A DNA stretch of 47,835 bases from Clostridia bacterium. Its GTDB lineage: Bacteria; Bacillota; Clostridia; UBA1381. Every line of letters begins with the position of its first letter. Position 1 is the first letter of the stretch. The notes under the pieces were generated by a model, which ran no database searches, was not told the DNA's origin, and worked only from the letters and a program-made list of their open reading frames with translations. This document shows positions 43,818 to 47,835 of this stretch, piece by piece. The stretch spans positions 1-47,835 of the forward strand of contig JAGBHE010000090.1 in the NCBI GenBank assembly GCA_017935675.1, read 5' to 3'. Made by a program: the position numbers and the translations under genes.

Positions 43818-44975
43818 ATGAAAAATAAAACGCCCCTTGAGCTCGGTATGATGAGCTGTGACTCGCTTATGAATAAATACGCTGCGCCCCTGCTCCCGCC
43901 CGAACATGTTCTCTTTTATCATCAAGGGGTTTTTCTTTCCGGTATGGAGCAGATATACCTTCTGTCTAAAGAAAGAAAATACTTCAATTACATAAAAGAT
44001 TATATTGACAGCGTTATCGGCCCTAACGGCGAAATATACGGTATGTGTCATGAAATTACCACGCCTGATACTCCGGGAATGGCTCAGCAATCATTAACTA
44101 TGCTTGACAGCAAACAGCCCGTAATTCTCATGTATAATCTCTATGATGAAACAGGCGATGAAAAATACAGAAATGCTATAGAAGCAATATCCCGGTCAAT
44201 ATATTACTGGCCGGTAAACACATATAATGGATATTGGCATATGATGTTTCAGCCTCATCAAATGTGGATGGACGGAGCTTATATGGTGGGACCGCTTTCA
44301 GCTATGTATTCACGCTTCGGCGACTACACCCTGCTTAATCGTGCAATTGAACAGATCATGATAATGAATAAACACATAAAGGACACAAAAAGCGGACTTT
44401 ACTTCCATGCATGGGATCCGTCAAAAGAAGCTGAATGGGCAGACCCGGAAACAGGTCTTTCAGAACAAATATGGAGCAGAGCTGTCGCTTGGTACGCTGT
44501 TGCTATACTTGACATTCTTGACTATGTTCCGGACAATCATCCAAAAAGAAGCAAACTGATTGAAATTGAACAGGACTTGTTGAAAGCTCTTTCAAAGGTT
44601 CAGGACAAAGAATCCGGTTTATGGTATCAGGTACTTGATAAACCCGGACATGACGGAAACTGGATAGAAAGCTCCGGAACTTGCCTATTCGTATATTCTT
44701 ACGCAAAAGCAATCCGAAAAGGCATTGTTGGGAAAGAATATAAAGATATACTGATGAGAGGATACAACGGCATAAAAAATATTCTCTATACAGATGATGA
44801 AGGACATCTTGTGCTTGATCTTGTATGTGCCGGAACCTGCGTTGAATCAGGCAGTTATGACCATTATATTAATTGTAAAACAGTAAAGAATGATCTTCAT
44901 GGTGCAGGAGCTTTTATACTTATGTGTGCTGAAATGGAACGGCTTTACAGAGCAGAAGCATTCCTGTTTCAATAA
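43818..44975 (+). CDS. Unsaturated uronyl hydrolase, GH105 (YteR-like)
   Basis: GH105 and GH88 enzymes hydrate and remove the 4,5-unsaturated uronic acid that polysaccharide lyases leave on oligosaccharides. The 385 residues form an alpha6/alpha6 barrel pattern. The key motif MWMDGAYMVGPLSAMY carries Asp152, matching the YteR catalytic Asp143 context. LYFHAWDP and IWSRAVAWYAVAILDILDYVP fit GH105 better than GH88. No signal peptide is present, so it works in the cytoplasm on imported lyase products. I start at 43818 because GGA abuts the ATG at 43809 but lies nine bases from this one. Transcribed divergently from the PUL, it is the logical partner of the PL8 enzymes. Confidence 0.9.
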   Translation: MKNKTPLELGMMSCDSLMNKYAAPLLPPEHVLFYHQGVFLSGMEQIYLLSKERKYFNYIKDYIDSVIGPNGEIYGMCHEITTPDTPGMAQQSLTMLDSKQPVILMYNLYDETGDEKYRNAIEAISRSIYYWPVNTYNGYWHMMFQPHQMWMDGAYMVGPLSAMYSRFGDYTLLNRAIEQIMIMNKHIKDTKSGLYFHAWDPSKEAEWADPETGLSEQIWSRAVAWYAVAILDILDYVPDNHPKRSKLIEIEQDLLKALSKVQDKESGLWYQVLDKPGHDGNWIESSGTCLFVYSYAKAIRKGIVGKEYKDILMRGYNGIKNILYTDDEGHLVLDLVCAGTCVESGSYDHYINCKTVKNDLHGAGAFILMCAEMERLYRAEAFLFQ

Positions 44976-44989
44976 TGGGCGTCAGCCCT

Positions 44990-45019
44990 ATTCAGCGGGA
45001 GATTGCAATCCCGCTGAAT
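44990..45019. terminator. Stem-loop between convergent genes
   Basis: ATTCAGCGGGA pairs with TCCCGCTGAAT around eight bases, with partial extension outward. It follows the GH105-like stop by 15 bases. No strong T-run follows on the plus strand, so termination is probable but not textbook. Confidence 0.6.
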
Positions 45020-45043
45020 AATAGGTTGTAGTTATGATAATTG

Positions 45044-45068
45044 TGTGCTTTTTATCCATTACAAAATT
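45044..45068 (+). repeat. Right 25-bp direct repeat, overlapping the peptidase 3' end
   Basis: This copy begins TGTGCTTTTTAT and ends CCATTACAAAATT, identical to 21254-21278 except for one base. It covers the stop codon and last seven coding bases of the M24 peptidase gene. The distance between the two copies is 23,790 bases, enclosing the entire PUL. Confidence 0.8.
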
Positions 45069-46102
45069 ACAAGTTCCTTATCAGAGCTTGTCAGGTTTCT
45101 GTACCCGTTTTCCGTCAGAACAATTAAATCTTCAATGCGGACGCCGGCAAAACCCTCGATATATATACCGGGTTCAACCGTAACAACATTCCCCGGCTCA
45201 AGAATATCCTGTGAACGCGGCGACAGACTGGGAGACTCGTGAATTTCAATTCCGACACTGTGACCCAGGCCGTGACCGAAGCAGTCTCCGTATCCCCTCC
45301 CGGCAATTATATCCCTTGCAGCCTTATCGATATCACGGCACACTTTCCCCGGCGCAATTTCACACAGCGCCGCCTCCTGAGCTGATTTTACTGTCTCATA
45401 TATTTCCCTTTGCCTGTCACCGGGATTACCTACCGCAACAGTTCTTGTCATATCAGAACAATACCCGTCAAGCACACAGCCGAAATCAAGGGTCAGCAGC
45501 TCACCGCTTTCAATTATCTTTTCGCTTGCCGTACCGTGGGGCATGGCCGAACGCACACCGGAGGCGCATATTGTTTCAAATGAAAGCGCTGACGCACCGT
45601 TTTTTCTCATGAAAAACTCAAGCTCAAGAGCAATATCACGCTCCTTTATTCCCGGGCGTATAAAATTCAGAATATGCGAAAATGCCGCGTCACCAAGCGC
45701 CTCAGCTGCCGCAATGCGTTTTATCTCCTCCGCGTCCTTAACACGTCTCGGCTTTGATATATCAAACTGCCTGGGTATAAAAAAGCTGTCCGCCGCCGCA
45801 GCCTTAAGCCTGCTAAGCTCAGATACGGTCATTTCCTCGTCTTCATACCAGATATACCGGACGCCTGCTTCCTTTAAGAAATCTGCCGGCCTGCCGATAA
45901 AAACCTCAAACCCGGCTGCCTGCTGCTTCGCCTGAACGGTATATCTCGAATCAGTCAGAATAACACACCTGTCCTTTGTAAGAAAAAGCATGGCGTCCTC
46001 AGATGTAAAACCACTGTAGTAAAATATATTCGCGCGCCCCGAAATCAAAGCTCCCTCATTATCAAAAAGCTCATCTACCAGCCTCAATACTCTCTCATTC
46101 AT
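45059..46102 (-). CDS. M24 metallopeptidase, Xaa-Pro aminopeptidase type
   Basis: This cytoplasmic peptidase removes N-terminal residues ahead of proline. The pita-bread domain has all five metal ligands: Asp and Asp in LTLDFGCVLDGYCSDMTRTV, His in GHGLGHSVGIEIHE, Glu in VTVEPGIYI and Glu in VRIEDLIVL. An N-terminal creatinase-like domain precedes it. I start at 46102 (MNERVLRLVDELF), behind AAAGGATTTTTTTT; the frame extends 25 codons further without support. The length is 347 residues. Its 3' end carries one copy of the 25-bp repeat that bounds the PUL. Confidence 0.92.
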   Translation of the reverse strand: MNERVLRLVDELFDNEGALISGRANIFYYSGFTSEDAMLFLTKDRCVILTDSRYTVQAKQQAAGFEVFIGRPADFLKEAGVRYIWYEDEEMTVSELSRLKAAAADSFFIPRQFDISKPRRVKDAEEIKRIAAAEALGDAAFSHILNFIRPGIKERDIALELEFFMRKNGASALSFETICASGVRSAMPHGTASEKIIESGELLTLDFGCVLDGYCSDMTRTVAVGNPGDRQREIYETVKSAQEAALCEIAPGKVCRDIDKAARDIIAGRGYGDCFGHGLGHSVGIEIHESPSLSPRSQDILEPGNVVTVEPGIYIEGFAGVRIEDLIVLTENGYRNLTSSDKELVIL

Positions 46103-46177
46103 AAAAAAAATCCTTTCACCCGACAATATTTTTCTTTCTGTTTTCATTTTAACATACTTTGGAATAAAAGAACGCAA

Positions 46178-46987
46178 TTATCTGTCATCTCTGCTGCTAT
46201 GTGGTTTTTGAAGTTGTTCAGTTTCCGTTTCCTGCTCTTTTTTCTCCTTCAGTTTTTCAAGCAGAGAAGCCTTTGGAGTTTGTTTTATCCGCTTATTTAA
46301 GATACTGTCAATGTTTTTCTCATCCAATACACCGGGATAATCTTCCTGAAAGTCCAAAAGAATTTCCTTTGCCTGATTTTCTTCGTGCCGTGTTTGTGTA
46401 TAAACAGAAATGTAATCATTTTCTTTAATAATGCCGCGAATAAAAGATACAGCATCTACGGAAAAACTCTCCCATCCTCCGTAAAGGTTCTTTACTGCCT
46501 CATCAATCATTTCATAGCCGATAGGTTTTTTATTCGCTTGATGCTCAGCGAGAATACCCACAATATCCGAAAGATCATTTTTGTATTTTCTTCCTGCCCG
46601 CAATTTCATAGCAATCAGATATTCTCCTGCTACTGTGCGAACGTTCAAAACCTGATTGAATGTTTTATACGGAACAGAATATTGGCTCAACTGCCGTGAA
46701 TAGGAGTCTGTTTTAGTGAAATCTGCGTTTAGCCACCCGTTAGGCAAGCCGAAACGATCTCCGACGCGATTAATTGCCTCCTTCATTATAGATACAGTGG
46801 GAAGGATAGCGTCAATATCCGTTGTCATTTCACGAAAACCATAGTTTTCGATAATTGCCGCGCCGCCTATCAAAATGATTTCTACCGGAACCTTTCTTCC
46901 TCCCAATTTCTTATATTCCTTTGACAATTCGTTTAAATACAAATTAAGGTTTTCTTTTGTAAACACTTTGCTGTTTTCAGTTGACAT
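46178..46987 (-). CDS. DUF6036/AbiEii-like nucleotidyltransferase, probable toxin component
   Basis: The nucleotidyltransferase core is visible as EIILIGGAAIIENYG followed by TTDIDAIL, the GG...D-x-D pattern near residues 40-62. The rest of the 269 residues is helical, with a charged C-terminus. Relatives paired with a small regulator act as toxins that modify tRNA or other targets (AbiEii/MenT-like), and some are phage-defence systems. The start at 46987 follows GAGGTCAGAA and lies inside the upstream XRE gene (11-base overlap), implying coupled expression. Toxicity is inference from family and context, not shown by the sequence. Confidence 0.75.
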   Translation of the reverse strand: MSTENSKVFTKENLNLYLNELSKEYKKLGGRKVPVEIILIGGAAIIENYGFREMTTDIDAILPTVSIMKEAINRVGDRFGLPNGWLNADFTKTDSYSRQLSQYSVPYKTFNQVLNVRTVAGEYLIAMKLRAGRKYKNDLSDIVGILAEHQANKKPIGYEMIDEAVKNLYGGWESFSVDAVSFIRGIIKENDYISVYTQTRHEENQAKEILLDFQEDYPGVLDEKNIDSILNKRIKQTPKASLLEKLKEKKEQETETEQLQKPHSSRDDR

Positions 46988-47546
46988 TTCTGACCTCGCT
47001 TTCTACGATATTAAAGCGCATAAATTCAGGAATAGCTTCTCTGCATGCCTGCTTCTTCGGAGCATCGGACTTGCTTGATGCGCAAAGAGCGAGTATGCTT
47101 GCCGGATAAATGATTTCCGAAAGCTTCCGATTTCGCAAATCATCATATTCTTCGCACAGCTCTATGCCGTTTTCGCGACTGACATAGTCCACCATAGCCA
47201 AAAGATACAGGCATTCGGGATACCACTTTTTCTCGTAGTAAATCCGTATATCATCGCTTTTCAGTGTTTCAATCAGAAAATCAATATCGCCTAAATTTTT
47301 GAGTTTGTGGCATACATTGCTCTTGTACAATTCAAAAGAACACCGCTTTTCAAGACAGTCTTTTAAAAGTTCCTCCATAGAAACGTTCAATTCCTTCGCC
47401 AAACGGTAAACCGTTTCTGCACTGCACTTTGCAAGGTTAGTCTTGCCATTGCAAATATCATTCAAAGTGGTATACGGGACATTACTGTTATGGGACAGAC
47501 GGTATTTTGTCATATTGTTCTGTGCAAGTAATTCTGTAATTATCAT
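46977..47546 (-). CDS. XRE-type helix-turn-helix protein, probable antitoxin/repressor
   Basis: An N-terminal XRE helix-turn-helix (residues 1-62: TKYRLSHNSNVPYTTLNDIC, then AKCSAETVYRLAKELNVSME) is followed by about 125 residues of unrecognised helical sequence that probably contacts the partner. It is 189 residues long. Its stop overlaps the nucleotidyltransferase start by 11 bases, the typical order of antitoxin before toxin. Its promoter contains an inverted repeat, so autorepression is likely. AAGGGAGGCAAGCGTT precedes the ATG. Confidence 0.8.
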   Translation of the reverse strand: MIITELLAQNNMTKYRLSHNSNVPYTTLNDICNGKTNLAKCSAETVYRLAKELNVSMEELLKDCLEKRCSFELYKSNVCHKLKNLGDIDFLIETLKSDDIRIYYEKKWYPECLYLLAMVDYVSRENGIELCEEYDDLRNRKLSEIIYPASILALCASSKSDAPKKQACREAIPEFMRFNIVESEVRNVN

Positions 47547-47580
47547 AACGCTTGCCTCCCTTAAACTCTTTCTTAATCAT

Positions 47581-47609
47581 ATTATAGCGGAATACCGTTA
47601 TAATGTCAA
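47581..47609 (-). promoter_or_regulatory. Consensus promoter with internal operator for the XRE gene
   Basis: On the minus strand TTGACA (47604-47609) and TATAAT (47581-47586) are 17 bases apart. ATTATAGCGG (47581-47590) and CCGTTATAAT (47595-47604) form an inverted repeat with one mismatch around AATA, filling the spacer and the -10. A bound repressor here would block polymerase. Confidence 0.8.
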
Positions 47610-47678
47610 GAAAAAAAAGAAACTTTTCAATATTTTTTATCAATAATTGAAGTCCGGGAATTTGAAAGGATTACATAT

Positions 47679-47711
47679 ATGAAAAAGAAAATATTAAGAG
47701 CCTATCCGTAA
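47679..47711 (+). pseudogene. Truncated gene start interrupted by repeat
   Basis: An ATG eight bases behind GAAAGGA opens MKKKILRAYP and then stops. MKKKIL looks like the start of an exported protein. The sequence from about 47698 on belongs to a palindromic repeat, so the repeat may have cut the gene. The window ends before this can be tested. Confidence 0.35.
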
Positions 47712-47718
47712 TTAAAAT

Positions 47719-47835
47719 AGTGCATATTGCGAAGTCGGATTTTTCGTCAGATTGTTCAAAAAATCCGACGCATACTGGCGTATGCTGAGGACTTTTTTGG
47801 GCGATATGACGGAAAATCAGCAAGCAAGATGTGCT
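47719..47835. repeat. Palindromic repeat element at window edge
   Basis: The left arm (from 47719, AGTGCATATTGCGAAG) and the reverse complement of the right arm (ending 47835, AGCACATCTTGCTTGC) align over about 35 bases with substitutions. Inside lie a perfect 11-bp stem (47734-47744 with 47759-47769) and a small stem GCATAC-TGGC-GTATGC. It looks like a MITE- or REP-type element. It may continue beyond the window. Confidence 0.55.

Overview
The window looks like chromosomal DNA of a low-to-mid GC, Gram-positive anaerobe of the class Clostridia (Bacillota). The evidence is the Bacillota-type order ylxM-ffh-rpsP-khpA-rimM-trmD, a secA-prfB pair with the RF2 frameshift, a glucose-family PTS with HPr, S-layer homology (SLH) surface proteins, strong AGGAGG-type ribosome sites and consensus sigma-A promoters. 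The wealth of SLH-anchored carbohydrate proteins recalls pectin- and glycan-degrading gut Clostridia such as Monoglobus. That placement is inference from gene content only.

Layout. 1-370: repeat-rich edge with a palindromic repeat and the prfB terminator. 366-4309: secA-prfB on the minus strand. 4538-6933: PTS permease (EIICBA) and HPr. 6934-10046: accessory interval with a structured non-coding repeat, an AAA ATPase/DUF234 gene behind a palindrome-overlapped promoter, a remnant of a radical-SAM activase gene, and a Fic protein with its own operator. 10083-13793: translation and secretion operon ylxM-ffh-rpsP-khpA-rimM-trmD. 13864-15085: a membrane GGDEF protein. 15211-20961: two secreted SLH proteins. 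20973-21150: second copy of the structured non-coding repeat. 21254-45068: a polysaccharide-utilisation locus (PUL). 45059-47609: an M24 aminopeptidase and a nucleotidyltransferase/XRE toxin-antitoxin-like pair. 47679-47835: a palindromic repeat that appears to interrupt the start of a gene.

The PUL is the centrepiece. A roughly 20-kb, tightly packed minus-strand operon (41195 to 21278) encodes a secreted CBM-like protein, two LplB/YtcP-type sugar permeases, a secreted RCC1-propeller protein, a lipoprotein solute-binding protein, two SLH surface proteins (1618 and about 860 residues), two tandem family 8 polysaccharide lyases and a cytoplasmic SGNH hydrolase. A membrane-bound AraC-type regulator and a divergent GH105-like unsaturated uronyl hydrolase sit at its head. 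The implied route is surface capture, extracellular lysis of a uronate polysaccharide by beta-elimination, ABC import of unsaturated oligosaccharides using an ATPase encoded elsewhere, then cytoplasmic removal of the unsaturated uronyl end and possibly of ester groups. Similar 12-bp motifs lie in pairs 19-20 bp apart upstream of both transcription units and may be the regulator's sites.

The most striking structural observation is that the whole PUL (about 23.8 kb) lies between two direct repeats of 25 bp (24/25 identical). One overlaps the 3' end of the M24 peptidase gene and the other abuts the 3' end of the last PUL gene. This is the geometry of a cassette inserted at the end of a housekeeping gene, although no recombinase is encoded between the repeats.
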